A program made the translations under genes and the position numbers. DNA of 60,000 nt from Liolophura sinensis. Its lineage: Eukaryota; Mollusca; Polyplacophora; Chitonida; Chitonidae. Position 1 is the first letter of the stretch; the number at the start of each line of letters is the position of its first letter. The notes under the pieces were generated by a model. The model worked only from the letters and a program-made list of their open reading frames with translations, ran no database searches and was not told where the DNA came from. The stretch covers positions 37,003,187 to 37,063,186 of the forward strand of contig NC_088301.1 of assembly GCF_032854445.1 (NCBI RefSeq), written 5' to 3'. Positions 43,648 through 53,134 of the stretch are shown here, piece by piece.

Positions 43648-44293
43648 TTGTATGGAAAACAAAATGGGGTGTATAATATTGTAACTATTGTAACTATTCA
43701 TAACTGAACATTACATTTTTGTATTATGTGGAGTGTTGGGTTTACTGTATATTGGCAAGGTCATGTCTCAGTGGTCAAGATATGCTTGCCTCTTAATCAA
43801 TAAAATGCAAAAAATGGTGGCTCAGTTTTCTCTTTGGAGTGGAAATGCTCAAGACTCCTCCCCTTTCACTGGTCTTTGGGAATGGTAGAATAAGAAACTG
43901 AAAGAACTCTTACAAGGCTGATTATGTGGTCTAGAATGAAGGTTGTTTACCTTGTTAGAATATGTCATACACATTGAGCTAAACTGTGTGAAATATTTTG
44001 AGTGTGGTATTAAACCTGAATGAAAAAATTAAATAATTAAATATGCTGGATACATATTGTGGTGGGCATACCTTAACATACACAATTGTTGAATATAACA
44101 GATAGATATATACACCTTCACGTGGACGTGTAGAATATTAAATGTAAAATGTTAAAATTCAAATGTGCATAATGTGTTTCGTTTCAGGTGTCACCCTGGC
44201 CTGCTGGATGTTTTTGCCAGGACAGATGGTGGACAGTTGCGTGAACTGTGCAATATTGAGAAAGCAACATCACTGCAAGAGAAAACAGAATAA
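31863..44293 (+). CDS. CERK: Gene B: ceramide kinase-like lipid kinase paralogue, 12 coding exons, 600 aa
   Basis: Coding exons: 31863-32034, 34942-35169, 35812-35940, 38188-38251, 39128-39273, 39725-39799, 40147-40293, 40632-40707, 41306-41616, 42494-42693, 43162-43310, 44188-44293. Total 1803 nt, open, GT-AG introns, phases identical to gene A. An in-frame TGA (31854-31856) lies just upstream of the ATG. Domains: PH-like region about residues 12-133; DAGK domain with RPKSLLVIINP (137-147), GGDG (203-206), GTGNG (247-251), RWTGPLRF; repeat linker 346-449; CERK-type C-terminal domain to 600. Compared with A, GYGF is AYGL, the linker repeat is unrelated, and the long tail is absent. Likely a lipid kinase acting at membranes; reduced or altered activity is possible given the changed motif. 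The symbol denotes family only. Confidence 0.92.
32035..34941 (+). other. Gene B intron 1 (2.9 kb)
   Basis: Separates the first two PH-region exons. I see no gene or recognisable mobile element; composition is AT-rich with short T tracts near 32420 and 32518. Confidence 0.55.
34942..35169 (+). CDS. Gene B exon 2: second half of PH-like region
   Basis: 228 nt, acceptor ACTTCCTTAG, donor G|GTGAAA. EEEVRISWVLRV, TKLVIYFVRRLSEPDFQY and SSLCEEWVITLTDHLHRT align with A exon 2 and with the C-terminal helix of the CERK PH domain. Confidence 0.93.
35280..35435 (+). repeat. Dispersed repeat copy 2, gene B intron 2
   Basis: Contains cttcagggcttcacataaag, cctcagaatatgcataaatt and ctaacatgcaaaaactcg in the same order as the copy at 6375-6520. 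Confidence 0.6.
35812..35940 (+). CDS. Gene B exon 3: start of DAGK catalytic domain
   Basis: 129 nt, acceptor TTCATTTCAG, donor G|GTAATT. APQRPKSLLVIINPCSGGKK carries the first nucleotide-binding strand and loop; NPCSGGKK keeps one more glycine than gene A. An alternative donor GTAAGA eight bases earlier (35934) would create an in-frame TGA, so the later donor is preferred. Confidence 0.94.
36136..36455. repeat. 12 bp minisatellite in gene B intron 3
   Basis: About 26 copies of TACAGCTACATG or TACAGCTACTTG, with occasional ttcatctact and catccac variants arranged in a higher-order pattern (the block tgttcatctacttgtacatc recurs near 36178 and 36273). Open in frames on both strands only because the unit is a multiple of three without stops. 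Confidence 0.95.
36946..37301 (+). mobile_element. SINE family 1, full length with tRNA-like head and TSD
   Basis: tRNA-like head gcctcgatagctcagttgct with A box and a degenerate B box (ggtgactcc), body with ggaagttgtaacttcctc and ctgtatcagtataatagctc, end gctcactcacttactca. Flanked by atttcattttgacag (36931-36945) and atttcattttgatag (37302-37316), one mismatch. Confidence 0.92.
37326..37343. repeat. Poly-A tract
   Basis: About 18 A in gene B intron 3, shortly after the SINE. Confidence 0.9.
37671..37927 (-). mobile_element. SINE family 2, full length
   Basis: TTTATTTAATT tail, gattggtgttttatgccgta, gcagccagcattatggttgg, ccatgaccatccgcaggttt, gcatgagctggacttgaact, and tRNA-like head (reverse) gcgctaaccaattgagccac with A box. 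Possible TSD acatatatt at 37662-37670 and 37936-37944. Confidence 0.9.
38188..38251 (+). CDS. Gene B exon 4: catalytic domain linker exon
   Basis: 64 nt microexon, acceptor TTTTTCACAG, donor GG|GTAAGT. Encodes TAEARDSFNILGNIDLSVFD; ends with FDG across the junction as in gene A and CERK (YDG). Confidence 0.93.
38396..39010. repeat. TGTC-rich degenerate repeat tract, gene B intron 4
   Basis: Dense tgtctgtttgtctg, ggaaacagttatgagtctgt and acaacagtcttgtgtctgt blocks recurring irregularly over 0.6 kb. Confidence 0.8.
39128..39273 (+). CDS. Gene B exon 5: GGDG active-site exon
   Basis: 146 nt, acceptor CTGTTTACAG, donor G|GTGAGG. LVSVGGDGTHYEV contains GGDG with Asp205. SPSIRHGMIPAG precedes the second loop. 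It follows directly after a TGTC-rich intron tract. Confidence 0.96.
39725..39799 (+). CDS. Gene B exon 6: GTGNG nucleotide-loop exon
   Basis: 75 nt, acceptor TTGCATTACAG, donor G|GTATCA. Encodes TGNGGQLFASYSKDPVTNAI then VIAL. GTGNG spans the exon 5/6 junction. The reading frame stays open through the whole following intron until the TAG formed at the next acceptor. Confidence 0.92.
   Translation, partial: GLGTEVSCLPVTARILSQMLLSLP
40147..40293 (+). CDS. Gene B exon 7: catalytic C-lobe with altered GYGF
   Basis: 147 nt, acceptor AATGTCTCTAG, donor G|GTAAGA. ACAYGLMAQALDTMENYRWT aligns with IGYGFLSQIMEIMENNRWA of gene A: the GYGF motif is AYGL here. RWTGPLRF retains the CERK signature. Confidence 0.93.
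40632..40707 (+). CDS. Gene B exon 8: end of catalytic domain
   Basis: 76 nt, acceptor TTTTACTGCAG, donor GT|GTAAGT. Encodes GCFVGIVKHAPVLMTIDYLP then GRPS; DYLPG aligns with gene A. Same length and phase as A exon 8. Confidence 0.9.
40784..41200 (+). repeat. Direct repeat copy 1 flanking gene B exon 9 (empty SINE site)
   Basis: Contains gaataaatattacacaattt, acttgagatcaa, tcttaatgatctggccagaa, agactttaaaaaggcattag, attagctttcataaagtggg in the same order as 41703-42435. At the position of the SINE in copy 2 this copy is uninterrupted. Confidence 0.75.
41306..41616 (+). CDS. Gene B exon 9: acidic tandem-repeat linker
   Basis: 311 nt, acceptor ATTATATTAG, donor G|GTGCTC. After a KKAASEPKSSSAKK start it encodes three imperfect repeats of 28, 26 and 24 residues, each opening with (T/E)DE and containing a GAGE or TGEN step and a KA(S/R)Q or TASQ end. 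It has one Cys but no CxxxCxxC motif. The unit is unrelated to that in gene A. Confidence 0.92.
41367..41600 (+). repeat. Coding minisatellite, 72-84 bp unit x3, gene B exon 9
   Basis: Units 41367-41450 (84 bp), 41451-41528 (78 bp) and 41529-41600 (72 bp), each beginning gatgaa and all multiples of three. A gagcaggggaaa-like block and a gccagccag block recur. Confidence 0.8.
41703..42435 (+). repeat. Direct repeat copy 2 flanking gene B exon 9 (SINE-filled)
   Basis: Contains gaataaatattacacagttt, atttgagatcaa, tcccaatgatctgccaaaaa, acacttttaggaggc, then a SINE, then acttttaggaggctatagta and attagctttcataaaattga. Copies lie either side of exon 9 in direct orientation. Confidence 0.75.
41916..42268 (+). 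mobile_element. SINE family 1, full length with 14 bp TSD
   Basis: Head ccctgatagcacagttggta (A box), body ggaagttataacttcctcgc, cgactggttgacccgtatca, gtcgtcatatgactgaaaaa, end cgctcactcactcactca. Flanked by cacttttaggaggc at 41902-41915 and 42269-42282, identical. Confidence 0.93.
42494..42693 (+). CDS. Gene B exon 10: CERK-type C-terminal domain, part 1
   Basis: 200 nt, acceptor TTTTCTTCAG, donor CAA|GTATGG (phase 0). GWVRLHDKILEVDIFCFPNM aligns with GWKRVCGKFIGIDCFLSRVD of gene A; KPCGRIAHMKF matches QPCGRIEHAKH. The VCGKF motif common to A and CERK has diverged to LHDKI. Confidence 0.93.
42725..42850 (-). mobile_element. Possible highly degraded SINE tail
   Basis: tttatttatttgaacctgat, tgtgtttatgactgttatca, agaacttttctcactta follows the skeleton of the family 2 tail but with many changes. 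In gene B intron 10. Confidence 0.35.
43162..43310 (+). CDS. Gene B exon 11: CERK-type C-terminal domain, part 2
   Basis: 149 nt, acceptor GTTAACCAG, donor AG|GTTAGT. AECGFVECINVKECRVRAVL and SCDGETITSLGACYEV align with A exon 11; SCDGE corresponds to NCDGE of CERK. Confidence 0.93.
43611..43644. repeat. (AT)n microsatellite, gene B intron 11
   Basis: About 34 bp of alternating AT. Confidence 0.95.
43755..44041 (+). mobile_element. Degraded SINE with tRNA-like head and AT-rich tail
   Basis: Head ggcaaggtcatgtctcagtg gives an A-box-like start; the end gtgaaatattttgagtgtgg, tattaaacctgaatgaa and an AAATTAAATAATTAAAT tail mimic the family 2 3' end. Divergent, in gene B intron 11. Confidence 0.45.
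44188..44293 (+). CDS. Gene B exon 12: C-terminus and stop
   Basis: 106 nt, acceptor TTCGTTTCAG, stop TAA 44291-44293. CHPGLLDVFARTDGGQLREL matches CQPEIVPTFARVDGPELKKI of gene A and the LVRLFARG terminus of CERK. Ends soon after, without the charged tail. Confidence 0.93.
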
Positions 44294-45116
44294 GTGCAAA
44301 AAGACAAAGACTTCACGGAATCTTTTGCCCTTCACATATCTTTTATATACAATATATTTCCTTTGTTATGATTTATGTTTTAAGTACAATGTTTCATTTA
44401 TGTGATCATAATCATTTAATAAGTTGTCAGCAAACATTTCTGTGAAGAGGTTCACTTATTGTTAAAGTACTTCAGTTGACCAAATTGTGGAATGCTCAGA
44501 TGGAATGCAAAGTGTAACAATTTTTACGAATCTGTGGCACTCCGTTATTTAGTTTGCTCAGTTTTGCATCTGAATCTGAAAACGTGCTTAGGGAGGCTGA
44601 AAGCTGTTCTCATCAGATTATCGTATCCAAACTTAAATCCATCAAAGACTGCAGTTCCAGTTTTTATGATTATGCAAAATATGCCAAACTGACAGAATAT
44701 TTTTGAGATAAACCAAAAACTGCATTTCTTGGATAGGTATTATAAGTTTCTGACTTGTCCAATATTCTAATGTTGTCTAATTCTAATGAAACTAGAGAGT
44801 GTTTGCATTTCTGACAGTGATTTCACTTAATGAGAAAATATAGGAACTACGCATTGTTTTTTTTGTTTTTTTGTTTTTTTTGTACTTGTGATAATTGAAC
44901 CTATTTGTTACTTTTGAAATATTTTAAGATTGGTGGTATTTTTATCCAATACTTCATGGTTTGTTGAAGTAGGTTATAAAGAGATGTATATCTATAAATG
45001 GTCTAATATTAAGACTTACGTAGCCTTAAAAGGCCAAGTGATGATTATTTTAAAGATTTTGAATAAAACCAACCTCTCTTCTTCAGGACACCTCAGTAGC
45101 CCATTTTGGAATGTTA
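44294..45116 (+). other. Probable 3' UTR of gene B
   Basis: No coding potential beyond short frames. AT-rich, with a T-rich tract near 44858-44882. Bounded by the gene B stop and the N gap. Confidence 0.5.
45062..45067 (+). promoter_or_regulatory. Candidate polyadenylation signal of gene B
   Basis: First canonical AATAAA I see beyond the gene B stop, giving a 3' UTR of about 0.8 kb. It lies 50 nt before the assembly gap, so the true end could be hidden in the gap. Confidence 0.35.
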
Positions 45117-45316
45117 NNNNNNNNNNNNNNNNNNNNNNNNNNNNNNNNNNNNNNNNNNNNNNNNNNNNNNNNNNNNNNNNNNNNNNNNNNNNNNNNNNNN
45201 NNNNNNNNNNNNNNNNNNNNNNNNNNNNNNNNNNNNNNNNNNNNNNNNNNNNNNNNNNNNNNNNNNNNNNNNNNNNNNNNNNNNNNNNNNNNNNNNNNNN
45301 NNNNNNNNNNNNNNNN
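45117..45316. other. Assembly gap (200 N)
   Basis: Exactly 200 undetermined bases, probably a placeholder; sequence lies just beyond the probable 3' end of gene B. Open frames running through it are artefacts. Confidence 0.99.
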
Positions 45317-48050
45317 TCCCGTTTTTCTTCAACTTTACAGACGCCCATATTTTTTCCCCCAAGATATGTAGAAAGATGTGACTTTTGCAGACAGTACATG
45401 TTATTGAAAATGAAAGTTTAGTCTACTTGTCTGTTTAATAAGACGTCAGCTGAGATTCAGTTGGACATTTATTGTCTGTTAATCATAATGCTTTTGGTCT
45501 GACAACAAGTACTAATGAAGCCAACACTGGTGGCAACACAGCATTTTGAGTAATTCTTAACCGGTGACGTCTAATAAATTACAATTAACATCATTGCATT
45601 TTTTTAACCTAATTCTGCTTAAGCGATGTTAGGGGTCATGTAAATTGCTACTATTTAAACATTTTCATGAACAGTTAAAATAAAACCCAAGCTGACCAGA
45701 GGCCGTGTTTCACCGGTTACGTGCGGCCATTTGCCAGCTATCACACTGTCGTCGCTGCTCTAGTTTTACTCTCCATGTCTTTAATTACAGTAGTACTATA
45801 ATATAGTATTATATCCAGTGTAAAAGCATTAGTTACAAGGACACAGGGTAGAAATCACTGGAGAGAGTGTTTACCCCAGTCTTTAGACTTTACCACTGTA
45901 AGACTTTAGTACACCCCAGCTTCCATATGCTGCCTTTTACAATGTAGGTTAAATATAGCAACATGATGCTCTTGTTGCCTTTATAAATGCTTTATTACTT
46001 TACAAAGTAGAAAGATTCCAATACCCCACGCTCCAAATGACATAGTGAGTGCAGAGGATCCAGGTGTTCCTAGTTTATACACACTAGAACATCACTGTCC
46101 TACTGACCATGACGGTGAGGTTGGATCAACCACTGTGATCCATTCACAGTGACATTGCATGTAATTTCAGTAAGATTTATATACACCTATATTTTGGAGA
46201 GAGGAAACATCACTTTGAAAAACCCACGATGTATACTCATTGTTTTAAATTGTGTAGACCCATTGCATACTTCAACCATGAACGTAAACTGTGTTCACCA
46301 TGAAACTTGTACATACTGGTTTGTTTGCTTTGGTTTTGTATGTAACTTCAATATAAATAGGAATTCTTTTTGTTTAACACCTTTCTCTGTTGAAGGCGAT
46401 AGGTTGTCGCCGCAACGTCAGTAAATAATATACATTGTCCAGTAGAACAGTTTTATAGTGTTATCTTTAGTATAGTCATATTCATAAAAGGTGTTTTCAT
46501 AACATTTAACAAACAATAACATTAAAACCTTGCGAAAGGGTCGGTCTAGGGAATATTTGGTTCAGATACAAAGTCAGATACATTCAGATCCCGGTTTGTG
46601 CTTGGGTTGTGTGGATGCTACAAAGGTCATGTATCTGTAGGCACTCAGCACTCTCCAATCCAGCGGTTGTGGGCCTATTCCCCTTGTCTTATTATTTGTC
46701 TTGAGAGAACAACTGGAACTAACATGTTCACAAGTCATCTCCATGGAAACGCTGGACGAGAGCTACTGAATAATCTGACATAGTATCCTAATTCACTGCA
46801 TTAAGCAGTTGTGAGTCGAGAACCCGTCCAGATCTGTTTGGCGCCAGTTGGTCTTACGCGGATTTCGTACACTAGATACAGAGATTTGAGTACTTATGGA
46901 GCTGCTACTATTTTACGTGAATCTGGGAATCACCAGACAGATCTCAGATTAGATAAATTAAGCAAGGATAACTAAATATTGGGTTTGATACAGTCAGATA
47001 TTAGAACCCATAAACCGATCGCCATAGGTTAATTTCAGTAATATTTACAGGCATGTAACAAGCTAGTTCAAGTTCTGACCCCAGTCAATAGTTTATTGGC
47101 TTAAACGCTTATGAAACTTTACGGGCCACAAACAACTCTATATGGATTAAACTTGTGCCAGTGAAGGATACAATTTTTTCCATTTAATGCAGGTACGTCT
47201 GTTTTAAGAAAATTTCACCCGTGCATGTACACATAAGAAGTTGGTCGTGTTTATATGGATGTTAACCTTTTCGCACTTCTAACGTGTACATTTGTGTTTG
47301 AAAAAAGTTTAAGAGATCAAACCAGATTTCGGGCAAAATTTACAGATTTTTGAAAAGGGATGCAACGATATAATATGTGTATAAAAAGTAATGCACGGTA
47401 AGAATATTGATAAAAAGGTAAAATGGAATAACCTAAATAAAATATATTTATCCATACATATGTGTATACGTAAATTAAGACAAAAGTGAAGAGAAATACA
47501 GTTCCAGTAGATGAAAATCAATAACGCATAGCAGCCTTTCCCTGAAGAAAGAATACCAATATAGAGCAAATATTTTACAGGAATTTATCACGACAACAAA
47601 TATTTCATTCATTCACATGCGGGAAGAAAAACACATAAATGCATTGCACTATCGTGTATGGTAAATGTATGATAACAACTGTTTGAGGACAATGTTGTAT
47701 TACAATATCATATATATTACAAAAAATAAGGATTTTTATTTACTGAACCATATCTGACGACATTCATACTTAACGCGAAGATCACGTAAAAGAAATTTCT
47801 GAAAACAGTCAAGACATGCTGTCTGTAACAGTTGTCAATGCAGGCCTTAAACGGCTTAGCGCGTACACTTTTCCTTGGACATTTAAAACTGTCAAGCTAC
47901 AATAACTGAATATACAGCACACCCAAACATTTATACAGCGTCGTGCCTAGAATAATTCGACCATGCTTTCTGTAGTTCATAAACCTACGGTACTGTATAT
48001 TAACACAGAGTTTACACTCACTTCAAGGCCTAGCTAAAACGCCAAATATC
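45317..48050. other. Intergenic, no gene seen
   Basis: No recognisable coding sequence. Contains a copy of the unclassified 45.7-58 kb dispersed repeat at 45700-45790 and otherwise unique-looking DNA. Confidence 0.5.
45700..45790 (+). repeat. Unclassified dispersed repeat, copy 1
   Basis: tttcaccggttacgtgcggc, catttgccagctatcacact, gtcgtcgctgctctagtttt and actctcca. Related blocks recur at 50495-50570 (reverse), 53612-53680, 53995-54070 (reverse), 54296-54360 and 56350-56420. Confidence 0.55.
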
Positions 48051-48100
48051 CTATATGCATGCAGAGAGCCCCTTGATATCGACGCCATATGGACTATACT

Positions 48101-48353
48101 CACAGTTTTCCACGGCACGGTGTTTATGTTCTTTCTCGATGCCGTGTCCCTCTGTTTTTTCCCATGTAACAAAACCATCTTGAAAGCTAAGTTTATAAAC
48201 AGCTGACCTTCTGTACAAAACGTGCTCCTGTTGTAGAGCTGAACGTTCACAGCTACATGCAGAGCTGTCTGTTCTAACATCCATGTTTGTGAATGAAGCC
48301 CTCCGGACGTCTGAGAGGAACTCTGACACTCTGTAATGTGAAGAGCGCATAAA
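48101..48353 (-). CDS. Speculative first exon of an unidentified minus-strand gene
   Basis: Open frame from ATG at 48353 (MRSSHYRVSEF) to a good donor T|GTGAGTAT near 48098-48101. It encodes about 84 residues including VLYRRSAVYKLSFQDGF and TWEK. The VL..R..V.L......W spacing loosely recalls the N-terminal PH strands of CERK, but that is weak. No second exon found between here and gene B. May be chance. Confidence 0.15.
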
Positions 48354-49049
48354 TCGGTGTGTAGCGCGCAGCACTAGTAGACACTGGGAAACATATCCTT
48401 CCGTTAAAGCTCTCTCTACAGTCAGACTGCTAACCACAGCTACTCTTACAGCGTCTTGTCAAGCTATTAGAAATAATAACAATCTAACGTTCTCTGTCGC
48501 GCTTGAATAACGATAAATACTGATACTGATAGCAATATTTACGGAAGCAGCACATTAAATAAGCAGTGTCGCCTAAAAAATGCACCAATCATAATACATG
48601 TTTCAGTCCGTCATTATGTAAATAGGTTTGTAGACACACAAAACATACATGCGTATGAGAATATCATCTTTACATAATCGGCGGTCTTACATATTTCAGC
48701 CAGGTCACGTAATGCACAAATAAACCTAAACATATCATGGAGACATCAGTATCGCTGTGTCGATCGAGCAACCAGATAGATGAGGCTACCCAGAAGGAGA
48801 AGCCACATCCTGGCCAGCACGTGCAACAACTTACTTGCTCTCATGAGATTGGCTGACCTAATTATTGCGTTATTTCATCCTCATCCCACACAAGTTATAG
48901 ATTCATTGCGAAATGAAGCCCACATATTGATTATACGGAAGTTTATTGTCTTTACGGTGCTAAGTAAGAGATCAGAATTTTCTTTACCCAGATTGTACAC
49001 AGTTGTACTTTAGATATGGATCCAGGAACACGAAGTTTTCTGAACCTAA

Positions 49050-49140
49050 ATTTATTTATCTGATTGGTGTTTTACGCCGTACTCAAGAAGATTTCACTTA
49101 TTCGACGACGTTGGGCATTATGATGGAAGGAAAAGTTTTG
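49050..49140 (-). mobile_element. SINE family 2 3' fragment
   Basis: ATTTATTTATCT tail, gattggtgttttacgccgta, ctcaagaagatttcacttat, tcgacgacg..gcattatg; reverse orientation, head missing. Confidence 0.8.
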
Positions 49141-50494
49141 GGCTTAAGTGGTATTATTCCCGCTCTTATATTTGAAATGTAAGCTAATTTACAATCCTTC
49201 CACGAAAGAATAAGAAAACTAATATTAAAATAAAAACAACTCTTAATGTTAAAATAAAAACTTCTATGGTAAGTCTGAATTTCAACGTGGTAAACTGTTT
49301 GCATGTTCAGATTAAATATCTGAATTATCTGAATGGTAACCCATTCATTGACACCACACTATAACTAAATGTACCAAACACTTGGTCACAAGACTCCTTT
49401 CAAGACAACAGACATTTTAACACTAGATCCAAGCAGCGTATACAACAGAAAAAAAAATAAACAAAAATGATATGCTTTTACTGAAAAATTAATGTCACGT
49501 ACTCTTGACTGCGTTATAAAAGTGCTTGAAATGAGAAATGTTAAATTTCCGTGAAGGATGTTTTCGCGTAGAGCCTTTTTAACCAGCCACACTTGAATAA
49601 ACAGATAGCTGGACCTCTTGCCAGATTTTGTATCAATAACCCCCTTGGTCCGTCCAATATAAACAGCAACGTGTCCTGGTGCTCGACTTTAGTTTTCGGT
49701 TTATTATTTCGGTGTTTTAGATGATTGCACTCCCAAAATGTTCCAACAGCAGATGTACCACAAGCGTCGCCCTTCTAGAGTGATTTAATGGAAATACAAT
49801 CTCCCAGGAACCATCGTACGTGAATGTCAGTTGTGGCAGTGTCAATGACTGCTACGTGAAGAATCCGGCCTTGTTTATGTTTGCCTCCTGTGAAGTTTGC
49901 GTCCACTCCCAGATAAATGGGCTAATCTTGAAATACTGTATATAGTTACGATGAAGTGAGTATGATGGTCTCTGCAGAGGAGGATTTTTTATGTTACAAA
50001 CCGAGATTTTAAATAAGTAAATAGATGCCAGGGCGATTTTTTGGCTGTATTTTCAGGTTCTAAATTATCAACACTTCCAGTTTCGGTTATGATACTTTGT
50101 TTTAAATATGATCTATTTCAGTGCATTGGCATATTGAATGCTCTTCCTCCCATGTCTTTAGGATATCTGCAGCATGCCAACCTTTCGAGTTGCATAAGTG
50201 TTGTCTCCTTGCCTTATAATACCTAGGCCTAATGGTGAAGATTCCACGCCTATAGCATCATTTGTAATGATTCTGATAATGGAGCTACTGGGACACCTAA
50301 TAACTGATGGATTAATTATATCTGTATAACTGCTCTGAGGTTTCATAATCGTTATGGTTTGGGTTAGTAGATGCACAAAAACCATCGCGAAAAGAAAACC
50401 ACATAACGCATGCGGTGAAAATTTTCTGTTGGGCATTGTTACATATGAGATAACAAAAGATGATAGCATAAAGCGTTAAACTAGAACAGTGTCG

Positions 50495-50570
50495 AGAGTC
50501 TGCTAGTAGGCAAATGGTTACACGTAACCGGTGGAATTTGACCTCAGGATTTTTTAAACACTTCATCTAA
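50495..50570 (-). repeat. Unclassified dispersed repeat, reverse copy
   Basis: gcaaatggttacacgtaacc, ggtggaatttgacctcagga; reverse complement of the block at 45700-45735, and parallel to 54020-54085. Confidence 0.5.
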
Positions 50571-51239
50571 ATGCTTAAATTGTAGCATCATGCACGTTCC
50601 CTGGCACCATTACTTAGGTAGGAACTACGAATTTGAACTTTGATATGGAATTCATGCCTGGAATATTCATTGTCTGCCCGGCATCATTGAAAACTGATGA
50701 CCGCTTCTCTCTTGTGTGTTACCAGCTTTATTTCTTATTTGTATAATTTCTTACATACCTTTGTCTTTGGGAGTTAGTGTTAAACGTTGTTGTGGAAATG
50801 GATCTTGCAATTATCAACTTGGAACGCCCTTTACGGACTACGAATGGTATAGGAATGTCGGACTTGACGCTTATATTTAAGCAGAAATCGGGTAATAGAA
50901 ATGTGGTTACGTCATTGGTCTATAATTACTTAAGATACTGTATTGTGACCACATTCAATAACCAAAACCATAAACTTACACAATTAATACACGCATGATA
51001 CGTACTAAACCCAGATGAGTTTTAAAACGAGGTGATGCCATTGATTGGAAAGCGAAATGAGTTAATGGAGTTACCCTTCTTGTCTGGTCATCGTTTGTTT
51101 GAAGGATAGCAACCCTTTGTTGATACAGAGGGATAAAGCATCGTTCTCGAATCTAGCTATCGCAGTTATCGGAGTGTTTATTATGCTGCTACCTGGTAAC
51201 GGGAAAAGGTTCACCACAGTCTTCATCAGCCTTAAACAG

Positions 51240-51312
51240 GTCATAATGGCGAACGGTTTTTCGGTATAGTATTGAACACCAGTCAAACAAACAAACAAAT
51301 AAATAAATAAAG
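51240..51312 (+). mobile_element. SINE family 2 3' tail remnant
   Basis: cataatggcgaac, tattgaacaccagtcaaaca and a long AAACAAATAAATAAATAAA tail; degraded. Confidence 0.5.
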
Positions 51313-53134
51313 TGCAGCGAGTAAAGACGAACATCAACACAGAGAAAAATATGTCTCAACATTGTAAATTGTCTTTTGATTTAAACAGAAATGTAAAGAA
51401 CAGTGCCCTTTAAAGTAAATACGTATATGTTGCCGTTCATATAGTTGGGTATGTGTATGGTATATATATGATTCTAGTATATACTAAGCCATTTTGTATA
51501 GAACACTAGTTTTCTTACACAGAAGTACGTAAAAATACAAAATGAAATTAAAAAATGCAACACGCTAAATGAAGAAGTCATTGGTCTACAGTCATTATAC
51601 TCAAAATGCCGAGTTGCCAAATTTAGCAAATTTAGCAGAAATCCAAGAACTTTGAAGAATTTACGGCTACGTTTGAAGTGAGGGGAGGGGGAATTAAGCA
51701 CAATTGGTTATTCACACAATGTCTTAGCACTGGAGGGATCAAAAACAGTAAATCTGATTACTTGAAAAAATCTACAGCTAACGCTACAGGAATATTATCT
51801 TCACAGTATGCATCGTACAGTCCATCCTTCTGAAAATATTGTTCATTTTGTCCTATTTTATTAGTACATGTACATGTATTAGTTTCTGCTAAATCAGTGT
51901 TTCTCCAGAGATTAGTATTTCTTTATGACTAAATGTTGTCAAAGTGGTTCTCAATTCAAATAGTGTTTAATTAATACTTAGCAATGTTTGTTACATATTA
52001 TAGATCTTTAAAATCCTTCAAGTACTTGCAGCTTGCAGTAAATCAACATTGTTCCCAACAATGATCGTTATACTACATCCTGAAACCCCAGACCAAGTGG
52101 GTATTGTAAGGGTTACCAATGTAAAATCGTGGTCAAGAGCCGATTAAAAGGCCCAGTGGATAAAAACAAAGTACTGACTGTTTTGATGTTTCTAAAGAGA
52201 GGCCATCATTTCATAAATGTTAAAGCTAACAAGGCATTTTTTCAGATCGAAACCCTATTCAGGTTATCATCCTACAAATATTGCTCGATTTACAAAAGTG
52301 GACGAATTTCTGATTTATAATATTAAATTGTGATAGCGCCAAGCATTAACAGCATATAGGTGTCCAAATGAGAACTGCGCTCCCCTCTTCGCAGGACTTT
52401 ATTTATTCACATAGACAAAATCATGAAGCAGGACGCCAGAGATTCTGGACTCAGTGTCCATGTTTACTTACAAGAGGATTATACTCATTGTAAGACGTAA
52501 AAAAAAACTTTTTAATGTCAGAGGAGTATATGACGATAAAAGCTTGAAAAGCTTCAGGATTTACAAGCAGTTGTGTAACTTCCACAGCACCACATAATGA
52601 TATTTCTGTATGGTAACTGGGCTAGGGTTACTAGCGTTCCAACAGTTTTGAAAAGATATCGATTTTGTGACTCGTTGCTAAAGTGGTTTTACTTTCTGTA
52701 ATGTCTTTACCGTGTATTCCTGCATAAACCGGAATTCTGTTGAACCAATCATCCCAAGAATTGTTTTAACGTGTTTGTGTATAAAATTAGACAACAATAC
52801 AGCATTCTGAGTAATTCCTGACTAGGTAAATACTCGCAAGGCCAATTGCCGAAAGAACATATAACACAAACCACTAAAGATATAAGAAAGTATATAAAGT
52901 ACGAACATAGAACCGAAGAAATCAACACTTTTCAGAGAAAAGACGCTAGGTATGGTCTAGGCGACTGAGTGAAATCAGCATTCAAATCATGTACCATGCT
53001 AGAATATAAGATAGGGATAACAAAACAACATCGACGACTTTAATCTTTGTTGCTGACGCATTCGATATTACACACAAATATGTCTCAGTAACTTCCTTCC
53101 GTTTAACTTGTATATACTTTTTGGAGATTGTTAT

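Larger units (their letters stand above)
48438..53134. other. Intergenic, no gene seen
   Basis: Short frames only, none with recognisable domains. Contains SINE tails at 49050-49140 and 51240-51312 and a reverse copy of the unclassified repeat at 50495-50570. Confidence 0.5.

Noticed and set aside
3368-44293. Sphingosine kinase (SPHK) as the family name
   Set aside because: GTGN/GSGN loops fit SPHK, but the PH-like N-terminus, RPK..NP, RW.GPARY, VCGKF and FAR.DG blocks and their order match CERK/CERKL.
44930-45421. Frames running through the N gap
   Set aside because: Unknown bases were translated as X; no supported coding sequence either side.
48051-48437. 128-codon minus-strand frame as a complete gene
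   Set aside because: It begins at GTG, not ATG, and has no recognisable domain; only the part from the ATG at 48353 to a donor is kept, as speculative.
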